NCBI GenBank assembly: GCA_023391335.1 | Contig: JAEWBG010000039.1 | Coordinates: forward strand, 1-19,612 | Direction: 5' to 3' | Length of the DNA: 19,612 nt | DNA from: Pseudomonadota bacterium | GTDB taxonomy: Bacteria > Pseudomonadota > Gammaproteobacteria > Steroidobacterales > Steroidobacteraceae | In this document: positions 1 to 6,411 of the stretch, one piece after another | Position numbering within the stretch: position 1 is the first letter of the stretch | Layout: the number at the start of each line of letters is the position of its first letter | Made by a program: the position numbers and the translations under genes | The notes under the pieces: model-generated | The model's database searches: none | The model's input: the letters and a program-made list of their open reading frames with translations, nothing else | What the model was told of the DNA's origin: nothing

Positions 1-66
1 CTCCCACCTGCACCACAGTTCCTGATGCTCTTGCGCACTGAGCTTGCGCCATCTCTGTCTTGCCAC
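1..66 (-). CDS. 5' end of an unidentified gene, cut by the left edge
   Basis: Only the first 22 codons are in the window. On the minus strand a GTG at 66-64 is preceded, 8 bases away, by a perfect Shine-Dalgarno AAGGAGG (81-75), and the frame stays open to the edge. The peptide reads MARQRWRKLSAQEHQELWCR then WE. The gene begins 21 bases after the mtgA stop codon, so the two are probably co-transcribed. The basic start followed by a polar helix ending in LW.RW recalls the N-terminal helix-turn-helix of IS30-type transposases or other DNA-binding proteins. That is an impression from a short peptide and not an identification. Start and frame are well supported; function is open. Confidence 0.5.
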   Translation of the reverse strand, partial: MARQRWRKLSAQEHQELWCRWE

Positions 67-74
67 CGCTTCAC

Positions 75-81
75 CCTCCTT
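75..81 (-). promoter_or_regulatory. Perfect Shine-Dalgarno of the left-edge gene
   Basis: AAGGAGG on the minus strand, 8 bases before the GTG at 66. It is the strongest ribosome binding site in the window and decides the start of the truncated gene. Another GTG at 74-72 lies directly against it, in a different frame and with no spacing. Confidence 0.6.
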
Positions 82-87
82 ATCCAA

Positions 88-834
88 TCACTTAGGATGA
101 GTGTTGCGTTGACCATGTGAAACCGCCGTTGCGTCCGATCCGATCTCATTCAGTAGACCAGCACCGCCAAGCCGGCGCATCTGATTCAAGATCCAAAGTT
201 GGCGAGAGCGCACATAGCGAGACGGTGCATCGATGTGCATGCGCTTAGGATTGGGCAGAACTGCAGCGAGCAGGGCGGCCTCGGAGGCGGAAATGCGACT
301 CGCGGGTTTGTGAAAGAACACGCTGCTAGCGGCGCCGACTCCAAATGTGCCGCGCCCGAACTCCGCGATGTTCAAATAGACTTCGAGGATGCGTTGCTTC
401 GGCCACAGGGTTTCGATGAGCAACGTGAAATAGACCTCGAAGCCTTTGCGTATCCAACTCTGACCCGGCCACAAGAACAAATTCTTCGCCACTTGTTGAG
501 AAATCGTGCTTGCGCCACGTACCCGATGTCCTCGTTCGCGCTCCTCGATCGCCTCGTTGATCGATTTGAGATCGAATCCAAAGTGTTCCGGAAAGCGCTG
601 GTCTTCAGATGAGATGACTGCCACTTTGGCCGTCCAGGCGATACGGTCCCAGTCGATCCATTGATGCCGAAGCGGATAGCGATCCTTGTTTTCGGCGAAC
701 CAATTGCCAACCCGGTCGCGAACCATGAATGAGGAGGTGGGTGGATCGATCCAGCGCAGCGAGAGCACCAGCAAGATGGTCAGCACGAGGAGTGCAGCGA
801 CCACTTTCAATCCGGCGACGAGGAACTTTCTCAT
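88..834 (-). CDS. mtgA: Monofunctional biosynthetic peptidoglycan transglycosylase
   Basis: A 248-residue GT51 glycosyltransferase that polymerises lipid II into glycan strands at the outer face of the inner membrane. One membrane segment (about residues 5-26) anchors it. The five family motifs appear in order: SSEDQRFPEH (76-84, catalytic Glu77), RGASTISQQVAKNLFL (106-121), RKGFE (129-133), ILEVYLNIAEFG (149-160) and ALLAAVLPNP (187-196). There is no transpeptidase domain, and the length is normal for MtgA. The ATG at 834 has no clear Shine-Dalgarno, but the next residues fit the usual short cytoplasmic start before the membrane helix. It is divergent from the outer-membrane protein gene at 974, and a CRP-like palindrome lies 9 bases upstream of its start. 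Identification is secure. Confidence 0.96.
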   Translation of the reverse strand: MRKFLVAGLKVVAALLVLTILLVLSLRWIDPPTSSFMVRDRVGNWFAENKDRYPLRHQWIDWDRIAWTAKVAVISSEDQRFPEHFGFDLKSINEAIEERERGHRVRGASTISQQVAKNLFLWPGQSWIRKGFEVYFTLLIETLWPKQRILEVYLNIAEFGRGTFGVGAASSVFFHKPASRISASEAALLAAVLPNPKRMHIDAPSRYVRSRQLWILNQMRRLGGAGLLNEIGSDATAVSHGQRNTHPK

Positions 835-842
835 TGATATGG

Positions 843-858
843 AGTGATTTCGATCACG
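843..858. promoter_or_regulatory. CRP/Vfr/Clp-like palindrome (candidate)
   Basis: GTGA-N6-TCAC (844-857) matches the conserved core of CRP-family operators (TGTGA-N6-TCACA), although both outermost bases deviate. It lies in the divergent region between mtgA and the outer-membrane protein gene, close to the mtgA start. One match to a short core can occur by chance, so this is tentative. Confidence 0.3.
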
Positions 859-923
859 CTCGAACGAGCATCAATTGTGACCGTGTCGAAATTGATACGC
901 ACGAATTAAGGTAAAATCTCGCC

Positions 924-946
924 GCGCTTAGTCCCCTGCTAAGCGC
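924..946 (+). other. Stem-loop upstream of the outer-membrane protein gene
   Basis: GCGCTTAG (924-931) and CTAAGCGC (939-946) form a perfect 8-bp stem with a 7-base loop, ending 27 bases before the start codon. A weak -10-like TAAAAT (912-917) lies just upstream, so the hairpin could be at the 5' end of the mRNA. With no run of T after it, an mRNA-stabilising or regulatory role is more likely than termination. Confidence 0.4.
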
Positions 947-963
947 TCAATAACACTAAACAT

Positions 964-967
964 GGAG
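964..967 (+). promoter_or_regulatory. Shine-Dalgarno deciding the start at 974
   Basis: GGAG lies 6 bases before the ATG at 974. An in-frame ATG at 962 overlaps this site and has no ribosome binding site of its own, so 974 is preferred. Confidence 0.6.
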
Positions 968-973
968 TCAGGC

Positions 974-1666
974 ATGACACAGCGGAGATTTACACTCGGT
1001 TACCTCGCCACTGCAATCGCAGCAATGTCGTTTGCTAGCGTCGCGAGCGCCGAGGGATTCTATTTTGGATTGAACTACGGTTCTGCAACCTTCGATGCGA
1101 ACAAGAAGGATTTCGATACGGGGTTTCTGACGCCGTTTACAAAAGGAGTGCAGGCCGACGGGATCACCGTCACTAGTGCGACGTCGTCATTGGACGATAC
1201 TGACAACGGTTGGTCTGCAGTCGTAGGATACCGTTTCAACTCATACGTCGCCGCCGAGTTCGGATATTTGAATTTGGGTGAGGCGCGTTACACCGCCAAC
1301 GTTGCGGGCACGGACGGGGTCTTTAACTACGCTTATGTTCCGAGTGCTCGACTTACGTCCAGTGGGCCCACCGCGGCATTGCTCGGTATTTTCCCATTCA
1401 GCGCCTTCGAAGTTTACGGGAAAGCCGGCGTGTTCTTCTCGAAAACCAAGATTCGCGACAAGATCGAAAGCGCGACGGAAGATACCGTCTCTGCGGAAGT
1501 CAAGGCTGATTCGCAGGATATGTTCTATGGCGTCGGTGCCACTTGGAATTTCAGCGAAAACTATTCCGTGCGCCTGGAATATCAGAAATATCTGAACGTC
1601 GGCGACAACGATCACACAGGTGAAGGCGACGTAGACTTCATCTCAGTCGGAGTTCTCTTCCGCTGA
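974..1666 (+). CDS. Outer-membrane beta-barrel protein, OmpA/OmpW-like fold
   Basis: A 230-residue exported protein. A signal peptide (about residues 1-26, ending ASVASA before EGFYFG) is followed by alternating hydrophobic/polar strands typical of a small eight-stranded barrel, for example the strands beginning GWSAVVGYRF and VAAEFGYLNL. The end, VGVLFR, resembles an outer-membrane insertion signal, with Arg after the usual terminal Phe. It most resembles the general OMP_b-brl family; OmpW is the other option, but I see no diagnostic OmpW motif. The start at 974 is chosen over 962 because GGAG at 964-967 sits at correct spacing only for 974. The gene is monocistronic, with a hairpin upstream and a terminator just after the stop. 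Substrate or function is unknown. Confidence 0.8.
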   Translation: MTQRRFTLGYLATAIAAMSFASVASAEGFYFGLNYGSATFDANKKDFDTGFLTPFTKGVQADGITVTSATSSLDDTDNGWSAVVGYRFNSYVAAEFGYLNLGEARYTANVAGTDGVFNYAYVPSARLTSSGPTAALLGIFPFSAFEVYGKAGVFFSKTKIRDKIESATEDTVSAEVKADSQDMFYGVGATWNFSENYSVRLEYQKYLNVGDNDHTGEGDVDFISVGVLFR

Positions 1667-1678
1667 TCTGATCGATTC

Positions 1679-1711
1679 AAGGGCGAGGCAGTTCCCTGAC
1701 TCGCCCTTTCT
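1679..1711. terminator. Rho-independent terminator between convergent genes
   Basis: AAGGGCGAG (1679-1687) pairs perfectly with CTCGCCCTT (1700-1708) around a 12-base loop and is followed on the plus strand by TTTCTC. It ends the outer-membrane protein transcript and may also serve ppiB from the other strand, where the T-run is poorer. Confidence 0.75.
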
Positions 1712-1724
1712 CATCCGGTTCCGA

Positions 1725-2216
1725 CTATTCCTTGTCTAGGCGTCGCACCGACTCGATTACCACCGTCTCGACAGGCACATCTTGATGCATGCCTTTGTTG
1801 CCGGTCTTGACGGCAGCAATGGCGTCTACCACGTCCATTCCTGAATCGATCCGCCCGAACACCGCATAGCCAAAGTTGCCTGGCTTGTGATCGAGGAAGT
1901 CGTTGTCGGCGACATTGATGAAGAACTGCGATGTGGCGCTGTTGACGTCGTTCGTGCGCGCCATCGAGAGCGTGCCGCGCTTGTTCTTCAAACCGTTCGT
2001 GGCTTCGTTCTTGATCGGTTCGTGACCACGCTTGTTCTTCATGTCAGCAGTAAGCCCGCCGCCCTGAATCATGAAACCCGGGATGACGCGATGAAATATC
2101 GTGCCCTCGAAGAACCCTTCGTCGACGTAGCGAAGAATGTTCTCAACTGTGATCGGCGCTTGCTTGTCGAACAGTTGAACCGTGAACGTGCCTTTGGATG
2201 TTTTGAATTCGAGCAT
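1725..2216 (-). CDS. ppiB: Cyclophilin-type peptidyl-prolyl cis-trans isomerase
   Basis: A 163-residue cytoplasmic cyclophilin with no signal peptide, starting MLEFKTSKGTF. It catalyses cis-trans isomerisation of Xaa-Pro bonds during folding. The family signature FHRVIPGFMIQGG (41-53, catalytic Arg43) is followed by ATSQFFINV (94-102) and NFGYAVFGRI (114-123). Phe rather than Trp in the last motif fits the cyclosporin-insensitive bacterial type. The frame opens 15 codons earlier at 2261, but that extension is translated from repeat arm A and is not conserved-looking, so I place the start at 2216. No Shine-Dalgarno precedes this ATG; the preceding bases are the pyrimidine-rich arm of repeat A. 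It lies downstream of prmC on the same strand. Confidence 0.93.
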   Translation of the reverse strand: MLEFKTSKGTFTVQLFDKQAPITVENILRYVDEGFFEGTIFHRVIPGFMIQGGGLTADMKNKRGHEPIKNEATNGLKNKRGTLSMARTNDVNSATSQFFINVADNDFLDHKPGNFGYAVFGRIDSGMDVVDAIAAVKTGNKGMHQDVPVETVVIESVRRLDKE

Positions 2217-2221
2217 GGGAG

Positions 2222-2411
2222 GTAGTGAATAGTGACTAGCGGATGGCGGATGGAAGAGCAAAGGTGCCAGGGCACAGGGGCGCGCGTGGAATTCGAGTCG
2301 AATAACGAAGCTTGCGGCCGAACTGCGGATGTCGAGGAACTCCGAGCATAGCCATAAGGAAGCGACAGGCTTCTCGACTATTCACTATCCGCAATCCGCT
2401 ATCCAACTATC
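2222..2411. repeat. Intergenic inverted-arm repeat A
   Basis: The left arm (2222-2256) and right arm (2374-2411) consist of degenerate 7-base units in opposite orientation (GCGGATG-like against CTATCCG-like), with a spacer of about 115 bases. The left arm reaches to within 5 bases of the ppiB start; the right arm covers the prmC stop codon (2399-2401) and its last codons. GTGACTAGCGGAT followed by GGCGGAT (2232-2251) recurs with one change in element G (16253-16272), and CTATTCACTATCCGC (2378-2392) recurs exactly at 16376-16390. Confidence 0.75.
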
Positions 2412-3259
2412 TTCCCCTCCGTCACGCGCTCGTGGCCGGCGAGATCGGTGTAAGAGCGTACGTGATCGAAGCCTGCGCGTACAAGCAGATCGCGCACTTC
2501 GGCGGCTTGCTTCCAGCCATGCTCCAGTAGCAACCAGCCGTTCGGCCTCATGTAGTTGCGTGCGTCGTTGGCGATTCGTGCTAAGGCTTCGAGGCCGCTA
2601 CGTGCAGCGAAAAGCGCCGTGTGAGGTTCGTACCTACGCACATTCGCTGCGAGATCCGGGTCCGTTTCGGCGACGTACGGCGGATTGGAGACGATCACGT
2701 CGAACTTCTGGCTCTGCAGGGGCGCGAACCAGGAGCCTTGAACAATAGCTACGTTCGGGATGTGCAGCCTTGCTGTATTGCGCGTGGCGATCATCAGCGC
2801 GTCGGCGGAAAGATCCGTGGCGGTTACTTTCGCCTTGGGTCTCTCGTGAGCAATGGAAAGTGCTATCGCGCCGCTGCCCGTGCCCAGATCGGCAACGTGA
2901 ACTTCTTGCGCGGTATCGATCCGATCCAACGCGCGCTCGACCAGTAATTCGGTTTCTGGCCGTGGAATGAGAACAGCTGAGGACACCTCAAAGAGTAACG
3001 ACCAAAATTCTTGCTGACCGCGTATGTATGCAACGGGCTCGCCTTGCATGCGGCGTTTTACTAATTGTTGGAATGACCAACCGGCATTCGCAGGCAATTC
3101 TCTCTCCGGATGCGAATGGAAGGATGTTCGCGACAACCCAGTCACATGCTCCAGCAGCAGTTCTGCATCCAATCGCGGCGAGCTCGATGCACGTTGCAGC
3201 ATCAGCGTCGCCGTATGCAGCGCGTCCGAAACGGTTTGTGAGGAATGTACTGCGGGCAT
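2399..3259 (-). CDS. prmC: Release factor glutamine methyltransferase
   Basis: A 286-residue SAM-dependent N5-glutamine methyltransferase that methylates the GGQ glutamine of release factors RF1 and RF2. An N-terminal helical domain (about 1-75) is followed by IPRPETE (98-104), the SAM loop ADLGTGSGAIAL (123-134) and the substrate motif NPPY (192-195), diagnostic of glutamine/adenine methyltransferases. The frame is open to 3337, but family members begin close to the MPAVHSSQTVSDAL start at 3259, and the extension would overlap the divergent cbs start region. In Pseudomonas and E. coli prmC sits beside prfA; here it is about 4.4 kb away and divergent from cbs. Its last codons and stop lie in the right arm of repeat A. 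No clear ribosome binding site. Confidence 0.93.
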   Translation of the reverse strand: MPAVHSSQTVSDALHTATLMLQRASSSPRLDAELLLEHVTGLSRTSFHSHPERELPANAGWSFQQLVKRRMQGEPVAYIRGQQEFWSLLFEVSSAVLIPRPETELLVERALDRIDTAQEVHVADLGTGSGAIALSIAHERPKAKVTATDLSADALMIATRNTARLHIPNVAIVQGSWFAPLQSQKFDVIVSNPPYVAETDPDLAANVRRYEPHTALFAARSGLEALARIANDARNYMRPNGWLLLEHGWKQAAEVRDLLVRAGFDHVRSYTDLAGHERVTEGKIVG

Positions 3260-3336
3260 CGATGAGAGTGGGCTGGTTAGAATGCGCGCATCGTAACCAA
3301 GGACGCATCGTTCGACCAATGCGATGCGAACACGCA

Positions 3337-4698
3337 ATGCACATCTACTCCAGCGCCATCGAAATGATCGGTCACACGCCGATGTTGAAGCTCTCGCGCT
3401 TCGATGTCGGTCCGTGCGAGTTGTTCTTGAAGCTGGAGTCGATGAATCCCGGTGGCTCGATCAAAGATCGCATTGGCCTTTCGATGATCGAGGAAGCCGA
3501 GCGTCGCGGCGATTTGAAGCCTGGCGCGACGATCGTCGAGGCGACTGCGGGCAACACAGGATTGGGCTTGGCGCTGGTCGCGGCGCAAAAGGGCTATCGG
3601 CTGATCTTGGTCCTCCCCGATAAGATGAGCCAGGAGAAGATATTCAACCTGCGTGCGATGGGAGCGGAGGTCGTGCTTACGAGATCTGACGTAGGCAAAG
3701 GCCACCCCGAGTACTACCAAGATCTGGGTGCCGCGATTGCGAAGCAGGTCGGCGGATACTTCATCAATCAGTTTGCGAACCCGGACAATCCCAAGGCTCA
3801 CGAGCTCACGACGGGGCCAGAGATTTGGGAACAAATGAACCAGCGGCTAGACGCCGTGGTTGTCGGCGTCGGGTCCAGCGGCACGATTTCGGGGCTGACT
3901 GCATTCTTCAAAAAGAACGCACCTTCCGTTGAGATGGTGTTGGCGGATCCGCAAGGCTCGATCCTGTCCGAGTACATCCAAACTGGGAAAATGACGCAGA
4001 AGGGTTCGTGGCTCGTGGAGGGGATCGGCGAGGACTTCATCCCATCGATCTGCGATTTCTCTCTGACCAAGCGTGCTTACAGCATTCCCGATGCGGAGTC
4101 ATTCGCATATGCGCGTCAGCTGCTGCAACAAGAAGCGATCCTTGCTGGTTCATCGACGGGCACTCTGCTCGCCGCCGCGGTGCGCTACTGCCGCGAACAA
4201 AAGCAGCCGAAGCGAGTAGTCACGTTTGCTTGCGATACCGGCGCGCGATATCTCTCGAAGCTGTTCAACGATTTCTGGATGGAAGATCAAGGGTTCATCC
4301 AGCGCGAGAAGTGCGGCGACTTGCGTGATCTCATCGGCCGACCGCACGGGGTGCGCGCGACCGTGACGGTCGGGCCCAACGACGTACTCACGACCGCTCA
4401 CAATCGTCTACGCAACGCCGGTTTCTCGCAGCTTCCCGTCATGGATGGCGACAATCTTATCGGCGTCGTGACCGAAGACGACATTCTGCGTTTCGCTTTC
4501 GGCTATCCCGAGCGATTCAACGAGCCCGTGCGCAAGGCGATGACCGAGACGTTTCTCAAGGTCGATAAGAGCATGTCGATCAACAATCTTGTCGCCATGC
4601 TCGAAGTACGCTCTTCCGCGGCCGTGATGGACGGCGAGAAATTCCTGGGGCTCGTTACGCGCTCGGATGTGTTGAATTATTTGCGGAGGCAGGTTTGA
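3337..4698 (+). CDS. cbs: Cystathionine beta-synthase
   Basis: A 453-residue PLP enzyme that condenses serine and homocysteine to cystathionine, the first step of reverse transsulfuration. The fold-type II catalytic part (about 1-325) has NPGGSIKDR (37-45, PLP lysine Lys43), the substrate loop TAGNTG (70-75, often TSGNTG) and the phosphate-binding GVGSSGT (177-183). Two C-terminal CBS domains follow (about 335-389 and 397-450), as in full-length CBS and unlike plain cysteine synthase. The frame is open from 3028, but the first 103 codons lie antisense to prmC and match nothing expected. I chose MHIYSSAIEMIGHTPML at 3337; ATG at 3319 is the alternative. Neither has a convincing Shine-Dalgarno. 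Divergent from prmC, and paired with the gene at 4847. Confidence 0.92.
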   Translation: MHIYSSAIEMIGHTPMLKLSRFDVGPCELFLKLESMNPGGSIKDRIGLSMIEEAERRGDLKPGATIVEATAGNTGLGLALVAAQKGYRLILVLPDKMSQEKIFNLRAMGAEVVLTRSDVGKGHPEYYQDLGAAIAKQVGGYFINQFANPDNPKAHELTTGPEIWEQMNQRLDAVVVGVGSSGTISGLTAFFKKNAPSVEMVLADPQGSILSEYIQTGKMTQKGSWLVEGIGEDFIPSICDFSLTKRAYSIPDAESFAYARQLLQQEAILAGSSTGTLLAAAVRYCREQKQPKRVVTFACDTGARYLSKLFNDFWMEDQGFIQREKCGDLRDLIGRPHGVRATVTVGPNDVLTTAHNRLRNAGFSQLPVMDGDNLIGVVTEDDILRFAFGYPERFNEPVRKAMTETFLKVDKSMSINNLVAMLEVRSSAAVMDGEKFLGLVTRSDVLNYLRRQV

Positions 4699-4704
4699 AG
4701 AACC

Positions 4705-4846
4705 AGTGATGAGGTGATGGGGTGATCAAGTGACGGAGTTGCTTCATTCCAATCTTTGGCTGCTAATAAGATTCATCCAACTGCACTGGACTAATAGATT
4801 CTGAGCTACGCTTTTCACCTCATCACTCCATCACTGCATCACCACC
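4705..4846. repeat. Intergenic inverted-arm repeat B
   Basis: The left arm 4705-4737 has GTGATGAG-like units and the right arm 4815-4846 the reverse-complement CACTCCAT-like units, about 8 bases each, separated by some 77 bases. AGTGATGAGGTGA (4705-4717) has an exact reverse complement at 4815-4827. The left arm begins 6 bases after the cbs stop codon; the right arm ends at the base before the ATG of the next gene. Confidence 0.8.
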
Positions 4847-6004
4847 ATGTCTTCATCGAAATCCCGCTTCGCTACACGCTGCATTCACGCCGGCCAGACG
4901 CCCGATCCTTCTACGGGCGCGGTGATGCCGCCGATTTACACGACCTCGACGTACGCGCAAACGAGTCCGGGTGTTCATAAGGGCTACGACTACTCGCGCA
5001 CGAACAATCCGACGCGTGGTGCATGGGAGCGCTGCATTGCCGATCTCGAGGGGGGCGTGCGTGGATTTGCGTTCGCATCGGGAATGGCGGCCACGAGCAC
5101 GCTGTTGGAATTGCTGGATGCAGGTAGTCACATCATTGCGATGGAAGATCTGTACGGCGGCACTTTCCGCTTGTTTGAGCGAGTACGTCGGCGCACCGCC
5201 AAGCTCGATATCTCGTTCGTCGACATGTCCGATGTTTCTGCGATCGAGAAGGCAATCCGCCCTGAGACGCGCATGCTGTGGATCGAAACGCCGACGAATC
5301 CCACATTACGGCTGGTCGATATCGAACAGGCGGCGCAGGTTGCCCGCAAGCGCGGCATCTTGAGTGTGGTCGATAACACGTTCGCAAGTCCTTGGGTGCA
5401 GCGTCCGCTCGAATTGGGAGCGGACATCGTCATGCATTCAGCGACGAAATATCTGAACGGACATTCGGACATGATCGGCGGTGTTGCTGTCACCGCGAAT
5501 CCGGAACTTGCAGATCGGATCGGATTTCTCCAAAACGCAGTCGGCGCGATCAGTGGGCCGTTCGATAGTTTCCTTGCTCTTCGCGGCGTTAAGACGCTGG
5601 CGTTGCGCATGCGTCAAACTAGCGAGAATGCGATGCAGATCGCGAGCTGGTTGGAGAAGCACCCGAAAGTCGCGCGCGTTCTTTATCCGGGACTCGAAAG
5701 TCATCCACAGCATGCATTGGCTAAGAAGCAGATGCGTAACGGCTTCAGTGGCATCGTCACGTTCTTCGTCAAAGGCGGATTGAACGAAGCTCGCGCTTTC
5801 TTAGAGCGTTGCCAAATATTCACGATCGCGGAAAGCCTGGGCGGTGTCGAAAGCCTCGTCGATCACCCGGGGCTCATGACTCATGCATCCATTCCACCGG
5901 CGAAGCGGAAGGAACTTGGCATCGATGATTCGCTGATTCGGCTGTCGGTCGGGATCGAAGATGTGGCGGATCTGATCGCTGATCTGAGCGATGCATTGGG
6001 GTAA
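4847..6004 (+). CDS. metB: Cystathionine gamma-lyase / gamma-synthase (Cys/Met metabolism PLP enzyme)
   Basis: A 385-residue fold-type I PLP enzyme. Family features are FATRCIHAGQ (8-17), YDYSRTNNPTR (47-57), the PLP-binding SATKYLNGHSD (198-208, Lys201) and AESLGGVESL near the C terminus. Lyase and synthase cannot be separated from these motifs. The adjacent cbs favours cystathionine gamma-lyase, releasing cysteine from cystathionine; metB names the family, and cystathionine gamma-synthase for methionine synthesis remains possible. The conserved N terminus fixes the start at 4847, yet there is no Shine-Dalgarno: the bases before the ATG are the CATCACTGCATCACCACC end of repeat arm B. It is probably transcribed with cbs, reading through element B. 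Confidence 0.9.
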   Translation: MSSSKSRFATRCIHAGQTPDPSTGAVMPPIYTTSTYAQTSPGVHKGYDYSRTNNPTRGAWERCIADLEGGVRGFAFASGMAATSTLLELLDAGSHIIAMEDLYGGTFRLFERVRRRTAKLDISFVDMSDVSAIEKAIRPETRMLWIETPTNPTLRLVDIEQAAQVARKRGILSVVDNTFASPWVQRPLELGADIVMHSATKYLNGHSDMIGGVAVTANPELADRIGFLQNAVGAISGPFDSFLALRGVKTLALRMRQTSENAMQIASWLEKHPKVARVLYPGLESHPQHALAKKQMRNGFSGIVTFFVKGGLNEARAFLERCQIFTIAESLGGVESLVDHPGLMTHASIPPAKRKELGIDDSLIRLSVGIEDVADLIADLSDALG

Positions 6005-6014
6005 GAAAGGACGT

Positions 6015-6235
6015 AACACAGAGAGCACATCAAAGAAAAACAGAGAGGACAAAAGAAAATTGCCACATGAACACAGAATAGAACTTGGATAGCGACCAGC
6101 ATGCGAGCACCTGATTACGGATGCTTCGTAGAGCCTGGCTAGATTTCCCGCTTTGAACTTTGTATTTCTTTTTTGTGTGGCCAATTTCTGTGGTCTTTGT
6201 GTTCCTCTTAGTCTTTTTCTGCTTCCTGCTCTGAT
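6015..6235. repeat. Intergenic inverted-arm repeat C
   Basis: An A-rich arm (6015-6068, units like CACAGAGAG) and a T-rich arm (about 6161-6235, units like CTTTGTGTTCC) flank some 90 bases. AAATTGCCACA near 6058-6068 faces TGTGGCCAATTT (6176-6187), complementary with a single bulged base. The right arm overlaps the last codons and stop (6208-6210) of the small ribbon-helix-helix gene, and the left arm starts about 10 bases after the metB stop. It separates two convergent genes. Confidence 0.65.
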
Positions 6236-6399
6236 GCGGTGGTGCCACCTGATTTTATGCGGCCCGCCTTACGTAGCGCATCGCGCAGCACATATTCGAT
6301 CTGCGCATTCACGCTGCGCAGTTCGTCTTCCGCCCAGCGCTGCACCGCATCCAGCACTTCTGGACTGATGCGCAGCGGATACGCCTTCTTCTCAGCCAA
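6208..6399 (-). CDS. Small ribbon-helix-helix (Arc-like) DNA-binding protein
   Basis: A 63-residue protein. The short strand KAYPLRIS (5-12) is followed by two helices, PEVLDAVQRWAEDEL and VNAQIEYVLRDALRKAGR, the pattern of Arc/HicB-type ribbon-helix-helix repressors, which bind DNA as dimers through the strand. A charged tail (48-63) follows. The start codon is TTG at 6399-6397; no ATG or GTG fits the conserved start. The gene lies 12 bases after the stop of the SPFH gene, so it is almost certainly in the same operon. From memory, a small protein beginning MAEKK.YPLRI next to an SPFH gene recurs in Xanthomonas relatives. No toxin gene is adjacent, so an antitoxin label is unsupported. The target DNA is unknown. 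Confidence 0.75.
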   Translation of the reverse strand: MAEKKAYPLRISPEVLDAVQRWAEDELRSVNAQIEYVLRDALRKAGRIKSGGTTASEQEAEKD

Positions 6400-6411
6400 C
6401 GATCGCGTCCG

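Noticed and set aside
2217..2261. 15-codon upstream extension of ppiB
   Set aside because: It is read from repeat arm A and is not part of the cyclophilin fold, which begins at MLEFKTSKG.
3028..3336. 103-codon N-terminal extension of cystathionine beta-synthase
   Set aside because: It runs antisense through prmC, lacks any expected domain, and the normal CBS N terminus begins at 3337.
6208..6399. Antitoxin of a toxin-antitoxin pair
   Set aside because: The protein has the right fold, but no toxin gene is adjacent; its partner is an SPFH protein, so the antitoxin label is not justified.
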